64,000 bases of DNA from Hyphomicrobiales bacterium (GTDB taxonomy: Bacteria > Pseudomonadota > Alphaproteobacteria > Rhizobiales > JAJFHB01), in assembly GCA_021775755.1 (NCBI GenBank), contig JAJFHE010000038.1:62001-126000 (forward strand), in the 5' to 3' direction. The notes beneath the pieces were generated by a model. It was not told the DNA's origin, searched no databases, and saw only the letters and a list, made by a program, of their open reading frames with translations. Within the stretch, counting starts at the first letter, position 1. Every line of letters starts with the position of its first letter. Shown here piece by piece: positions 34,833-43,904 of this stretch. The translations under genes were made by a program, and so were the position numbers.

Positions 34833-36464
34833 ATGCTTTCGAGCCGTCAACACAACACCCTGCGGTCATCGAAGCCGCGCACCAAGCTGCCTCTGGCGCT
34901 TGCACTGGCAGGACTTCTGGGCGCGACAGCGCTCACGGTGCCGTTCTTTGCCACAAACGACAATATGAGCGCTGCGCTGGCAGCCGAACAACAGACTTAT
35001 GCCTTTAACCCCACACAGGGTTTTGCCGATTTGGTAGAGCAGGTGCAGCCTTCCGTGGTCAGCATTCAGGTTAGTTCGGGCGGCATCGAATTGTCGTCGA
35101 ACCAGGGACAAAGCCGTCGCGAATCGCCAGACAGCAGTGAGCGCGACGAGAGTGGCGCGGGCGTTGAGAAGGGCCAACGGGGCCGTGAGGGAGAACAAGA
35201 CGGAGGCCAGCGGCGCGGTAGCCAGGGAAGTGAAGAGCACGATCGCGATGAGCGTCAACATGGCCAGCAGCGGCGTGGCAACGGATTCGAGCAAGGACCA
35301 GGTAACGGCGGCAGACGCCCTGAGCCTTACGCCGAAGCACAGGGTTCGGGATTTATCATTTCAGCCGACGGTTACGTTGTTACAAACCATCACGTTATTG
35401 AAGGCGCCAGCCACGTCGAAGTGACACTTAATGGTGGTCAGTCGTTTCCTGCCGAAATTGTCGGACATGATGCGAAAACGGATCTTGCGCTGTTGCGCAT
35501 TCAGGCCGATCGCGAGTTTGAGTTTGTTTCCTTCTCGAGCGAAGAGGCTCGCGTAGGAGACTGGGTGGTCGCCGTCGGCAATCCGTTTGGACTGGGCGGT
35601 ACGGTCACCACCGGCATCGTGTCGGCGCGCGGCCGCGACATTGGCTCGGGGCCATACGATGACTACCTTCAGATCGATGCACCCATCAACCGGGGCAACT
35701 CGGGCGGGCCGGCGTTCAATCTCAACGGTGATGTTATCGGCGTCAATACGGCGATCTATTCGCCGTCTGGAGGTAACGTCGGCATTGGGTTTGCAATTCC
35801 CGCTGCGATTGCCCTTGACGTCATCGAAGAGCTGCGCGACGACGGAATTGTCACCCGTGGCTGGCTTGGCGTTCATATCCAATCCGTCACCGAAGACATT
35901 GCCGAAAGCCTTGAACTGCACAATGCCGCTGGCGCGCTTGTAACAGAAGTGCGGTCGGGTTCTCCCGCGGCAATAGGTGATCTTCGGGTTGGCGACCTGA
36001 TCGTACAGGTCAATGGCGAGGACGTCGCGGATCCAAAGGATCTGGCACGGCGGATCGCCCTGATTGACCCGGGCCAAACCGCCGAGCTCGCGCTTCACCG
36101 TGAGGGCGAACTCATCAGCATTGCCATCGAAATCGGCGAGATGCCGGGTACGCAGCACCAAGCGTCGGCGAGTGAGCCGGAGGATGTTGAACGTACTGCG
36201 GTCGAGGTGCTTGGGCTGACACTTGAGCACGCCGACGGCGACGGCGTTTTGATCTCTTCCGTTGACGAGGACAGTCTGGCTGCTTTGACCGGCTTGCGCG
36301 AGGGCGATGTCATACTGCGTATCGGCAACGAAGCCGTCAGCGTCCCAGGCGACGTTGAACGCGTATTTGAAGAGGTGCAGGCTGATGGCCGGAGCGTGTT
36401 GCTTATGCTTGTAAGAAGCGGCGAACAGCAACGGTTTGTAACGCTGAAGCTTGATCGCGGTTAG
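34833..36464 (+). CDS. degP: periplasmic serine protease DegP/HtrA
   Basis: This 543-residue protein has a signal peptide, a trypsin-like domain with His187 (NHHVIEG), Asp217 (KTDLAL) and Ser290 (RGNSGGPAF), and two PDZ domains (about residues 350-420 and 455-540). Between the signal region and the protease, residues about 86-166 form a long Gln/Arg/Glu/Gly-rich, disordered insert, longer than in Escherichia coli DegP. It degrades misfolded envelope proteins. The ATG at 34833 (GGAG upstream) is preferred; one at 34776 is possible. Upstream of a response regulator and kinase as in rhizobia. Confidence 0.95.
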   Translation: MLSSRQHNTLRSSKPRTKLPLALALAGLLGATALTVPFFATNDNMSAALAAEQQTYAFNPTQGFADLVEQVQPSVVSIQVSSGGIELSSNQGQSRRESPDSSERDESGAGVEKGQRGREGEQDGGQRRGSQGSEEHDRDERQHGQQRRGNGFEQGPGNGGRRPEPYAEAQGSGFIISADGYVVTNHHVIEGASHVEVTLNGGQSFPAEIVGHDAKTDLALLRIQADREFEFVSFSSEEARVGDWVVAVGNPFGLGGTVTTGIVSARGRDIGSGPYDDYLQIDAPINRGNSGGPAFNLNGDVIGVNTAIYSPSGGNVGIGFAIPAAIALDVIEELRDDGIVTRGWLGVHIQSVTEDIAESLELHNAAGALVTEVRSGSPAAIGDLRVGDLIVQVNGEDVADPKDLARRIALIDPGQTAELALHREGELISIAIEIGEMPGTQHQASASEPEDVERTAVEVLGLTLEHADGDGVLISSVDEDSLAALTGLREGDVILRIGNEAVSVPGDVERVFEEVQADGRSVLLMLVRSGEQQRFVTLKLDRG

Positions 36465-36492
36465 TGTTCAGATCGCCGTTTTCACCCGAACA

Positions 36493-36518
36493 GGTTCCCG
36501 CTCACCCCTGCGGGAACC
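36493..36518 (+). other. perfect 9-bp hairpin between degP and the response regulator
   Basis: GGTTCCCGC (36493-36501) is exactly complementary to GCGGGAACC (36510-36518) across an 8-base loop. No T-run follows on either strand, so it is not a standard intrinsic terminator. It may stabilise the degP transcript, act as a processing site or bind a regulator. Confidence 0.6.
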
Positions 36519-36688
36519 GGCGGTCACGCGGGCTTAACGGCCTGGTTCCCCCCGGAATGGAAGCTTCGCGTGACCGCACCCCCCAGCTGCGGGGCGGCGC
36601 AAGCTGAAACCGACAGCGCAACAATTCTGTGATATCCATGAACACGAATCTGACGCTCCAAAAAGCCTCTACAATCGAACAGGATCGG

Positions 36689-37369
36689 ATGCGTATTTTG
36701 CTTATTGAGGATGATCGCGAAGCTGCGGCCTATCTCAAGAAAGGCCTTGGCGAAAGCGGTCACGTTGTCGACCATGCGAGCGATGGTGAAGAAGGCTTGC
36801 TGTTGGCGCGTGAAGCTGTCCACGACGTGTTCGTCGTCGACCGCATGCTGCCGAGGCTGGATGGTCTCAAAGTCATAGAAACTTTGCGCGGAGAAGGGGT
36901 CAGTACCCCGGTTCTGATTTTGAGCGCCCTTGGCGAAGTCGATGACAAAGTAAAAGGGTTGCGGGCGGGCGGTGACGACTATCTTGCAAAACCCTACGCG
37001 TTTTCGGAGCTTTTGGCGCGCGTCGAAGGTCTTGCGCGCCGTGGTCATGCTCAGTCAATGGAAGCAAAATACACCGTCGGCGACCTTGAGATCGACATGC
37101 TGTCGCGCAGCGTAAAGCGCGCCGGCAACGAAATTACACTCCTGCCGCGAGAGTTCAAACTCCTTGAGTATCTGGCGCGCCACGCGGGGCAGGTGGTTAC
37201 GCGCACTATGCTTTTGGAGAATGTCTGGGACTATCATTTTGATCCTCAGACCAACGTCATAGACGTTCACATTTCCAGACTACGTGCCAAAATAGACAAG
37301 GGCTTTTCTGAGCCCCTGCTGCATACGGTGCGCGGGGCGGGGTACACGATCCGTGGCGGCACTGGCTAA
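36689..37369 (+). CDS. OmpR-family response regulator
   Basis: This 226-residue protein has a receiver domain with Asp51 (VVDRMLPRLDG) and Lys101 (LAKPY) and a winged-helix output domain (LPREFKLLEYLARHAGQ to TVRGAGYTI). It lies downstream of degP and overlaps the kinase gene by 17 bases, matching the conserved rhizobial order degP-regulator-kinase-glnE. The ATG at 36689 begins the canonical MRILLIEDD; in-frame ATGs at 36629 and 36638 would add about 20 residues. Envelope stress control is inferred from the degP linkage. Confidence 0.9.
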   Translation: MRILLIEDDREAAAYLKKGLGESGHVVDHASDGEEGLLLAREAVHDVFVVDRMLPRLDGLKVIETLRGEGVSTPVLILSALGEVDDKVKGLRAGGDDYLAKPYAFSELLARVEGLARRGHAQSMEAKYTVGDLEIDMLSRSVKRAGNEITLLPREFKLLEYLARHAGQVVTRTMLLENVWDYHFDPQTNVIDVHISRLRAKIDKGFSEPLLHTVRGAGYTIRGGTG

Positions 37370-38747
37370 ACTCGTTCGCACGTCGACCTTTCGGCTCGCC
37401 GCGGGTTATCTGGTTCTATTCGCCGTTTCGGTTGGCGCGATCCTCGGATACGTCTACTGGAACACAGCAGTTCTGCTCGAGCGCCAGATCAATGACACCA
37501 TCGAAGCTGAGGTCACCGGGCTTGCCGAACAATACAATGAGGGCGGCATAGACAGGCTGCTCCGCACCGTGCGCGACCGCAGTGCAAAAGCAGACGACAG
37601 CCTCTATCTGATCGCAAACTTCTCCGGCCGCGGTCTTGCCGGCAATATGGGGGGAGTGCCGCGCGAGGTCTCCGGCGTATCAGGCTGGGCGGAATTTCCC
37701 TACAGCATTCGAACCGCGGACGGTGTCGAACCTCACCGTGCGCGCGCCTACCACACGAATTTGCAAGGCGGGTTCAAACTGATTGTCGGCCGTGACATCG
37801 AAGAGCGGCTGCGTTTCACATCCCTCATTCGCCAAACCCTGTTCTGGGCGCTTGGTCTGACGCTGGCACTCGGCCTGGCCGGTGGTTTTGCCATCAGCCG
37901 CAATTTCCTCAAACGCATCGACTCTATCGGCGAAACGAGCCGCCACATTATGGGCGGTGACTTGAGCGAACGCATGCCCATAAGTGGTACGGGCGACGAA
38001 CTCGATCGGCTGGCCACCAGTTTGAACGAGATGCTGGATCAGATTGAACGTCTGATGACCGGACTGAAGGAGGTTACGGATAACGTGGCGCATGATCTGC
38101 GCACGCCGCTGACCCGGTTGCGCGCCCGTGTGGAGGATGCACTGCGCGCGAACTCAAAACCCGTCTACCGCGCTGCGCTTGAACAGACCCTCGGTGAGGC
38201 AGATAATCTCCTCAGAACGTTTTCCGCACTGCTCAACATCGCAAGAACTGAATCCGGCGAGGCAAGGTCATCATTTTCCTTGATTGATGTCGCCGAAGTT
38301 GCAGGCGACATAGCCGAGCTCTACGAGCCGGAAATCGAGGAAGCTGGCGGTCAACTGGAAGTCGCCGTGGCAAGCGGCGCGATGGTTCGCGCCGACCGTC
38401 AGTTGTTGGCGCACGCAATAACCAATCTGCTCGACAACACACTGAAATACGCGGCGGCGCATTCGGAGGATGCATCCAGTCTGTCCGTTCGGCTCACCGT
38501 AAGCCTCAGCGGCGGAGATGTGCTCGTTGAAGTATCCGACAATGGTCCGGGCATTCCTGAGGCCGAACGCAAGCGTGTAATTGAGCGGTTCGTTCGCCTT
38601 GATTCCAGCCGGTCAGAGCCCGGCAGCGGTCTCGGTCTGTCGCTCGTCAATGCGGTCGCAAAGCTGCACGGCGGCGCGCTTGAGCTGGGAGACAACGCAC
38701 CCGGTCTGACTGTTCGCCTGAAGCTGCGCGCCGCAAACGAGGATTGA
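37353..38747 (+). CDS. sensor histidine kinase with HAMP domain
   Basis: This 464-residue kinase has membrane helices at about residues 13-35 and 159-181, a short periplasmic domain between them, a HAMP segment (about 182-235), His247 in AHDLRTPLTRLR and an ATPase domain with NLLDNTLKYA, SDNGPGIPE and GSGLGLSLV. The GTG start overlaps the regulator gene, so the pair is coupled. The signal is unknown. Confidence 0.93.
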   Translation: MAALAKLVRTSTFRLAAGYLVLFAVSVGAILGYVYWNTAVLLERQINDTIEAEVTGLAEQYNEGGIDRLLRTVRDRSAKADDSLYLIANFSGRGLAGNMGGVPREVSGVSGWAEFPYSIRTADGVEPHRARAYHTNLQGGFKLIVGRDIEERLRFTSLIRQTLFWALGLTLALGLAGGFAISRNFLKRIDSIGETSRHIMGGDLSERMPISGTGDELDRLATSLNEMLDQIERLMTGLKEVTDNVAHDLRTPLTRLRARVEDALRANSKPVYRAALEQTLGEADNLLRTFSALLNIARTESGEARSSFSLIDVAEVAGDIAELYEPEIEEAGGQLEVAVASGAMVRADRQLLAHAITNLLDNTLKYAAAHSEDASSLSVRLTVSLSGGDVLVEVSDNGPGIPEAERKRVIERFVRLDSSRSEPGSGLGLSLVNAVAKLHGGALELGDNAPGLTVRLKLRAANED

Positions 38748-38810
38748 ACGAGGGCGCACGCGTCTGTTAAGTGCTCACTGGCAGGTATTTCAGACGGCGG
38801 ATGGAGTGAC

Positions 38811-41744
38811 ATGGCGGACCGGAACAAGGTTGAACGGCTTCCATCGCCGGCCGATCGTTCTGCATTTGATCGTTTTCGTGAAACTCTGACGGCAAAGGCC
38901 GGAGAGACCGAAAACAGTGCCTCGTCCTCGCTATTGAGCTGCGTGTCGGGTGACGCCGATGCCGCTGATTTTATTGCGACCGTTCTGGACGCATCGCCCC
39001 ATCTCGCTTCACTGATCGACAAGTATCCGGGCGATGCTCTGAACGTGCTGACGGGCACAGCCGACAATGTGTTCGACGACATTTTGCGCGAAACCGCATC
39101 TGCCAGGCTGGCCGATTGTGACGAGGCGAACCTCATGTGCCAGCTGCGCCGCCAGAAGGCGCGGGCAGCCCTCGTCATCGCACTTGCCGATCTCGCGCGG
39201 TTGTGGTCGCTGGAGCGGGTGACCGGCGCCCTCAGCGCATTTGCCGACGCTGCGATAAAGACAGCCGTCGACTGGTTGCTGCATGCGGCCCATCGCGGCG
39301 GCAAAATCGTATTGCCGGACCCCCACCAGCCCGGCCGATCAAGCGGTTATGTCGTGATTGCAATGGGCAAATACGGTGCCGGCGAGCTTAACTACTCAAG
39401 CGACGTTGATCTTATTGTCTTCTACGATCCGCACACCGCACCGGTGCCTGCCGGCAGCGATGTAGCAAAACTGTTCGTTCGCCTCACGCAAGGCCTCGTC
39501 AAACTTCTTCAGGAGCGCACCAGGGACGGGTACGTGTTCCGTACAGATCTCAGGCTCAGACCCGACCCGCGCGCGACCAGCGTTGCTATCTCAATCGACG
39601 CGGCAGCCCAATACTATGAAAGCATGGGGCAAAACTGGGAGCGTGCCGCGATGATCAAAGCGCGTCCGGTTGCGGGCGACATTTCGGCCGGCAGGGAATT
39701 CCTTTCGAACCTGGCTCCGTTCATCTGGCGCAAGTACCTAGATTTCGCAGCCATCGCCGACATTCAATCTCTCAAGCGACAAATTCACGCCTTTAAAGGA
39801 CACGGCGAGATAGCCGTTGAAGGTCACAACATCAAACTTGGCCGCGGAGGCATTCGCGAAATCGAGTTCTTCGTGCAAACACAGCAACTGATTGCCGGCG
39901 GCCGCATCCCCGAACTGCGCGGCAACCGGACGGTCGACATGCTGCACCGGCTGTCGGATTTTGACTGGATCTCATCATCTGCTGCGGAGGAACTGCAGGA
40001 GGCCTACGAGTTCCTACGCGCGCTCGAACACCGTCTGCAAATGATGGAAGACGAACAAACACACACTCTTCCCGTCGAAAGCGACAAACTTGACCGTTTT
40101 TCGAGACTTGCAGGGTTTGATTCCCGCGATGCGCTGGCAAGCGAACTCATGAAATACCTGACGAGTGTTCAGGGCCACTACGCGGCGCTCTTCGAGGCGG
40201 CGCCCAGTTTGGGCGACGGCGAGGGAAGTCTCGTGTTTACCGGCGCTGATGACGATCCCGATACCATCGCCACACTCACGCGTATGGGATATGAGAGAGC
40301 ATCGGATGTGTCCGCAGCCATCCGCAGCTGGCACTTTGGCCGCGTTCCGGCAATGCGCAGCGCCAGGGCGCGCGAGCGTCTCACGGAATTGACACCGGTG
40401 CTGCTTGATGCGCTGGCCCGAACCGGGCAGCCGGATCAGGCATTTCTCGCGTTTGACAAGTTCCTGTCGGGCCTCCCGGCAGGCGTTCAGCTGTTCTCCC
40501 TCCTGCATGCCAATCCCGCACTACTTGATCTTGTCGCCTCAATTCTCGGGGCTGCTCCCAAACTGGCGAAGTTCCTCAGCCAGCGCCCCCAGGTCCTGGA
40601 CGCGGTTCTCGATCCAGGTTTCTTTGCGACCCTGCCTGACAGGGAAGAATTGGTTGATTACCTCCAAGGGGCTTTGCCCATTGACGAGCCGTTTGAGGAG
40701 CTTCTGGACCGGGCCCGCGTTATCGGCCGCGAGCAGCGTTTCCGCATTGGCGTTCGTCTTCTATCGGATACGCTTGCCGGATATGACGCGGGACGCGCCT
40801 ATAGCACCGTGGCGGAGACGCTGGTCGCCAGGCTCTTTGAAATCGTGCGCCATGAATTCGAAGGCAAGCATGGCAGGCTCGAGGGAAGTGAGATGGCCAT
40901 CGTTGGCATGGGCAAGCTCGGCAGCTCGGAAATGACCGCATCGTCGGATCTGGATCTTATGCTGATCTACGATACCCCACCGGGCGCACAATCCTCTGTC
41001 GGCGGCAAGCCATTGATGGCGAGCCAGTATTTCGGCCGTTACACGCAGCGTCTGATCAATGCGCTCACCGCCCCGACGGCGGAGGGGCGGTTGTATGAGG
41101 TCGATATGCGATTGCGCCCATCCGGTAACAAGGGACCGATCGCAACGCACATTGAAAGCTTTATCGATTATCATCGCGAGTCGGCGTGGACTTGGGAAAA
41201 GCTGGCTCTCACCCGCGCCCGCGTTGTTGCAGGCGATACCGATTTGTCGGCCCGCGTAAAGCAAAGCATTAGTAATGTGCTGTGCAGTGAGCGCGATCGC
41301 GCGGCCGTGGCGCGCGATGCCCGCGAGATGCGTCAACGCATCGTGGACGAAAAGCCGGCTGTAAATCATTGGGATCTCAAGCAGGCGCGCGGCGGGCTCG
41401 TTGATCTTGAGTTCATCTGCCAGTTCCTGCAGATCAGTTCAGCTTTTCAAACGCCGGAGGTGCTTGAGCCGAACACAGAACAGGCGTTTTCCGCACTGAT
41501 ACAGCACGGCGTTTTGCCGGAAACGGCCGGCATGGAACTCTGTGAAGCGCATCGCATGGTAACGGTGTTGAACCAGATCCTCAGTCTATGCGTGCAGAAC
41601 GAGTTTTCACTGGAAGACGCTCCGCCAGCGCTTGGGGCGCTTCTGCTGCGCACTGCGGACATGCCGGACATGAAGCAGCTCGACGCAGCGCTCAGGGGTC
41701 AGCAGGCTTTGGTGAAAGAAGCATTCGACCGGATTGTGTCATAG
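38811..41744 (+). CDS. glnE: glutamine synthetase adenylyltransferase/adenylyl-removing enzyme
   Basis: This 977-residue enzyme adds AMP to and removes it from glutamine synthetase under PII control. It has two nucleotidyltransferase domains: the N-terminal deadenylylating one with YSSDVDLIVFYD and the C-terminal adenylylating one with TASSDLDLMLIYD, each followed by a helical regulatory domain. Length fits the family. GGAG precedes the ATG. It closes the ccm/degP-regulator-kinase-glnE block. A terminator-like hairpin follows. Confidence 0.97.
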   Translation: MADRNKVERLPSPADRSAFDRFRETLTAKAGETENSASSSLLSCVSGDADAADFIATVLDASPHLASLIDKYPGDALNVLTGTADNVFDDILRETASARLADCDEANLMCQLRRQKARAALVIALADLARLWSLERVTGALSAFADAAIKTAVDWLLHAAHRGGKIVLPDPHQPGRSSGYVVIAMGKYGAGELNYSSDVDLIVFYDPHTAPVPAGSDVAKLFVRLTQGLVKLLQERTRDGYVFRTDLRLRPDPRATSVAISIDAAAQYYESMGQNWERAAMIKARPVAGDISAGREFLSNLAPFIWRKYLDFAAIADIQSLKRQIHAFKGHGEIAVEGHNIKLGRGGIREIEFFVQTQQLIAGGRIPELRGNRTVDMLHRLSDFDWISSSAAEELQEAYEFLRALEHRLQMMEDEQTHTLPVESDKLDRFSRLAGFDSRDALASELMKYLTSVQGHYAALFEAAPSLGDGEGSLVFTGADDDPDTIATLTRMGYERASDVSAAIRSWHFGRVPAMRSARARERLTELTPVLLDALARTGQPDQAFLAFDKFLSGLPAGVQLFSLLHANPALLDLVASILGAAPKLAKFLSQRPQVLDAVLDPGFFATLPDREELVDYLQGALPIDEPFEELLDRARVIGREQRFRIGVRLLSDTLAGYDAGRAYSTVAETLVARLFEIVRHEFEGKHGRLEGSEMAIVGMGKLGSSEMTASSDLDLMLIYDTPPGAQSSVGGKPLMASQYFGRYTQRLINALTAPTAEGRLYEVDMRLRPSGNKGPIATHIESFIDYHRESAWTWEKLALTRARVVAGDTDLSARVKQSISNVLCSERDRAAVARDAREMRQRIVDEKPAVNHWDLKQARGGLVDLEFICQFLQISSAFQTPEVLEPNTEQAFSALIQHGVLPETAGMELCEAHRMVTVLNQILSLCVQNEFSLEDAPPALGALLLRTADMPDMKQLDAALRGQQALVKEAFDRIVS

Positions 41745-41768
41745 CGGATTTTGCGCCGAGTTTTGCAA

Positions 41769-41800
41769 CGCCGCCATGATTCTGCGGCGGCGCGAATTTT
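41769..41800 (+). terminator. probable rho-independent terminator after glnE
   Basis: CGCCGCC (41769-41775) pairs with GGCGGCG (41786-41792) around a 10-base loop. A T-rich stretch begins at about 41797. It lies 25 bases beyond the glnE stop. The T-run is short, so efficiency is uncertain. Confidence 0.6.
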
Positions 41801-41905
41801 CTTAGACGGATTTTGCTGCCGCCAGTCGTTCAAGCATTGAGCAGAGGAAATGGGGTGGGGCTGCTCGCCAAATGATCGCGTAACTTGAAACTCGGAGATG
41901 AGATT

Positions 41906-42736
41906 ATGAATGCCAGAGCCTACCCCCTAAAACTTACCGTTGGCCTGCTTGCATTAACGGTCGCGTTGGCCGGCGCGGTGTATGCGTCGTCAGATGACGC
42001 GGGGCCGGGAGCGGCCGCCGCGCAGCGTGCTTCCGAAGATGCGTCCTATGAAGTCGCACATGAGACCCACGGCGGCCAGGGCGGTTATCAGCGCCAGGGT
42101 CACGGTAATCACGGCTATGGTCACGGAGGTCATGGATATGGTCACGGCGGCCATGGCTACGGTCACGGAGATCATGGCTATGGCCACGGTGGCTACGGTC
42201 AGGGACATGGGCAAGGTCATGGGCACGGCGAGGGCCATGAGTACGGTCAGGGACATGGGCAGGGTCACGGCGAGGGTCAAGGCTATGGCCACGGAGGCGA
42301 TAACAGGCAGGCGCACGACGGCAGACGAGGTCGCCATAGCGGTCGTATGTTCCAGCGCCTTGATGCCAACGGTGACAACGCCATCACCCGGGACGAGCTT
42401 GAACCTGCTGCTGATCGGCGTTTTGCGCGTTTCGACCTGAATGGTGATAACACGGTAAGTGCCGAAGAGATCGAGCAACACCTGCGTAAACGGCTGGAGC
42501 GTCGGCGCGACCGTGTCCTGAGCCTGTTCGACGCCAATGAAGATGGCACGATCACGCGTGAGGAGTTTGCCGGACGGATCGGTGAAATGTTCACCCGTGC
42601 CGATCGAAATGAAGATGGAGCCGTTTCGCGCCGTGAAGCCCGCAGAATGAGGCGGCACATGCGGCGGGCATGGCACGATGGGTTTGGAGCCGCCGATGGC
42701 GAGGCTCCCGAGGCCAATAGCGAGGAAGGCCAGTAA
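41906..42736 (+). CDS. exported EF-hand protein with His/Gly repeats
   Basis: This 276-residue protein has a signal peptide (cleavage near residues 27-30), a His/Gly/Tyr-rich repeat region of about 69 residues (units of GYGHGGH type, then QGHGQGHGE), and a C-terminal part with four EF-hand loops: DANGDNAITRDE, DLNGDNTVSAEE, DANEDGTITREE and DRNEDGAVSRRE. The EF-hands predict calcium binding; the His repeats suggest binding of transition metals. An Arg-rich stretch (RRMRRHMRR) follows. ATG at 41906 has a purine-rich GGAGATGAG site. It precedes an ECF sigma factor by nine bases. Confidence 0.9.
   Translation: MNARAYPLKLTVGLLALTVALAGAVYASSDDAGPGAAAAQRASEDASYEVAHETHGGQGGYQRQGHGNHGYGHGGHGYGHGGHGYGHGDHGYGHGGYGQGHGQGHGHGEGHEYGQGHGQGHGEGQGYGHGGDNRQAHDGRRGRHSGRMFQRLDANGDNAITRDELEPAADRRFARFDLNGDNTVSAEEIEQHLRKRLERRRDRVLSLFDANEDGTITREEFAGRIGEMFTRADRNEDGAVSRREARRMRRHMRRAWHDGFGAADGEAPEANSEEGQ
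42095..42301 (+). repeat. His/Gly-rich coding tandem repeats
   Basis: Degenerate tandem repeats of about 18-21 bases encode Gly-Tyr-Gly-His-Gly-Gly-His-type units, shifting in the second half to Gln-Gly-His-Gly units. The DNA varies at third positions (GGTCACGG, GGCCATGG, GGTCATGG), so the repeat is maintained at protein level. Copy number is likely to vary between strains. Confidence 0.85.
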
Positions 42737-42745
42737 AGGCAAGAT

Positions 42746-43384
42746 GTGCTGAGTCCGGCCGCACGAACGACGGATCCCGCTGCGGCGGGATCCGAACATC
42801 TGCAATCGCGCGCGCGCGATAATGATGTCGTGCGCGCTATCGCCAGCGGTCATGAACCGGCCTTGCGCGATGCGCTGACCGCGCATTTCACAAGAGTGTA
42901 CAAGCACCTGTACCGGCTAACGCGCAGCGAGGCGGATGCAGAGGATTTGACACAGGAAGTGTTTCTGCGGCTGTGGCGTTCTCCGCCGGATCTTGCCGGG
43001 TGCCGGGCGTCACTTTCCACTTGGCTCTACAGGGTCGCGACAAACCTGTTCATTGACTGGTATCGCCGCAGAAAACCGGAGACACCGGACGAGAGCATCG
43101 ATGTTGCGGCAGGCGAACCGGGCCCTGAAACGATAATGGCGCATAAACAAGTCTCAGGTGCGGTCGCCCAGGCGCTTTCGAACCTGCCGGTCCGTCAGTG
43201 CGCGGCACTGTCGCTTACCTACTACGAAGGGCTGTCCAACAAAGAGGCGGCCGAGGTGCTTGAGATATCCGTCGAAGCGCTTGAGTCGCTTTTGTCGCGC
43301 GCCCGGCGCGCCCTTAAGGGTGACCTTGCCCGCGAATGGCGCGACATGATTGCGGTTCTTGAGAAAACTGAAGTGACCATCTGA
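42746..43384 (+). CDS. ECF-family RNA polymerase sigma factor
   Basis: This 212-residue protein has region 2 (LTRSEADAEDLTQEVFLRLW, then LSTWLYRVATNLFIDWYRRR) and region 4 (LPVRQCAALSLTYYEGLSNKEAAEVL, a helix-turn-helix). It is followed at one base by an anti-sigma-like membrane protein and a periplasmic metal sensor-like protein. The GTG start lies nine bases after the EF-hand gene, so all four genes form an operon. Autoregulation is likely but no promoter motif is obvious. Confidence 0.9.
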   Translation: MLSPAARTTDPAAAGSEHLQSRARDNDVVRAIASGHEPALRDALTAHFTRVYKHLYRLTRSEADAEDLTQEVFLRLWRSPPDLAGCRASLSTWLYRVATNLFIDWYRRRKPETPDESIDVAAGEPGPETIMAHKQVSGAVAQALSNLPVRQCAALSLTYYEGLSNKEAAEVLEISVEALESLLSRARRALKGDLAREWRDMIAVLEKTEVTI

Positions 43385-43385
43385 C

Positions 43386-43904
43386 ATGACTGAGAAAAGT
43401 AAAATGGAAAACACAACACAGCAGCAACGGCTGAAACACTTGATCGCCACATACGGTGCGGACACCGCCCGTTGGCCCGACGAGTGGCGCGAGGCCGATG
43501 CACCGGACGTGTTGGCTGCGGAGCTTCAGACTGAATTGAGAGAGGCGAGGGCGCTCGATGATTTGTTGGTCCTCGACAGTGGGCCCGATGTTCCGCCAGG
43601 AACGATGAAACGTGTCGAAGCTTTTATACTGTCAAGCAGTCCGGCCACGATTCGGGCGCGCCGCGAAAGCGGCCTGAACGGGCTGTGGCAGGAGTTCGGC
43701 TGGCTGTTTGCACCGGCGGTACGACCGGGGTTTGCGCTGCTCGCGGCTTCCCTGGCGGCTGGCCTGTATCTCGGTCAGGCGGATTTCATGGACCCCATCT
43801 CACTTGGCCTGCAGGTTGCATTGGAAGACCCATCGGTAGTGTCCGATGACAACCTGTTCGGCCTGCCCATGGAAACGGTGGGATTTGTGGAGGACACATC
43901 ATGA
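43386..43904 (+). CDS. putative anti-sigma factor, single-pass membrane protein
   Basis: This 172-residue protein has a soluble N-terminal half (ATYGADTARWPDEWREADA), a membrane segment (about residues 115-133, RPGFALLAASLAAGLYLG) and a short periplasmic tail. Size, topology and place directly after an ECF sigma gene suggest the anti-sigma factor. No zinc-finger HxxxCxxC motif is present, so the sigma-binding fold is not the ZAS type. It overlaps the following gene as ATGA. Confidence 0.75.
   Translation: MTEKSKMENTTQQQRLKHLIATYGADTARWPDEWREADAPDVLAAELQTELREARALDDLLVLDSGPDVPPGTMKRVEAFILSSSPATIRARRESGLNGLWQEFGWLFAPAVRPGFALLAASLAAGLYLGQADFMDPISLGLQVALEDPSVVSDDNLFGLPMETVGFVEDTS

Noticed and set aside
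35361-36431. 356-codon minus-strand frame over degP
   Set aside because: Antisense to degP with complete catalytic triad and PDZ domains; no supporting features.
42095-42301. His/Gly repeats as a CRISPR or DNA minisatellite
   Set aside because: The repeats are in frame, vary at third codon positions and have no spacers, so they are protein-coding repeats.
41990-42907. 305-codon minus-strand frame over the EF-hand gene
   Set aside because: Its alternating Met/Ala/Val/Thr repeats are the antisense reading of the His/Gly repeats, giving a false hydrophobic protein.
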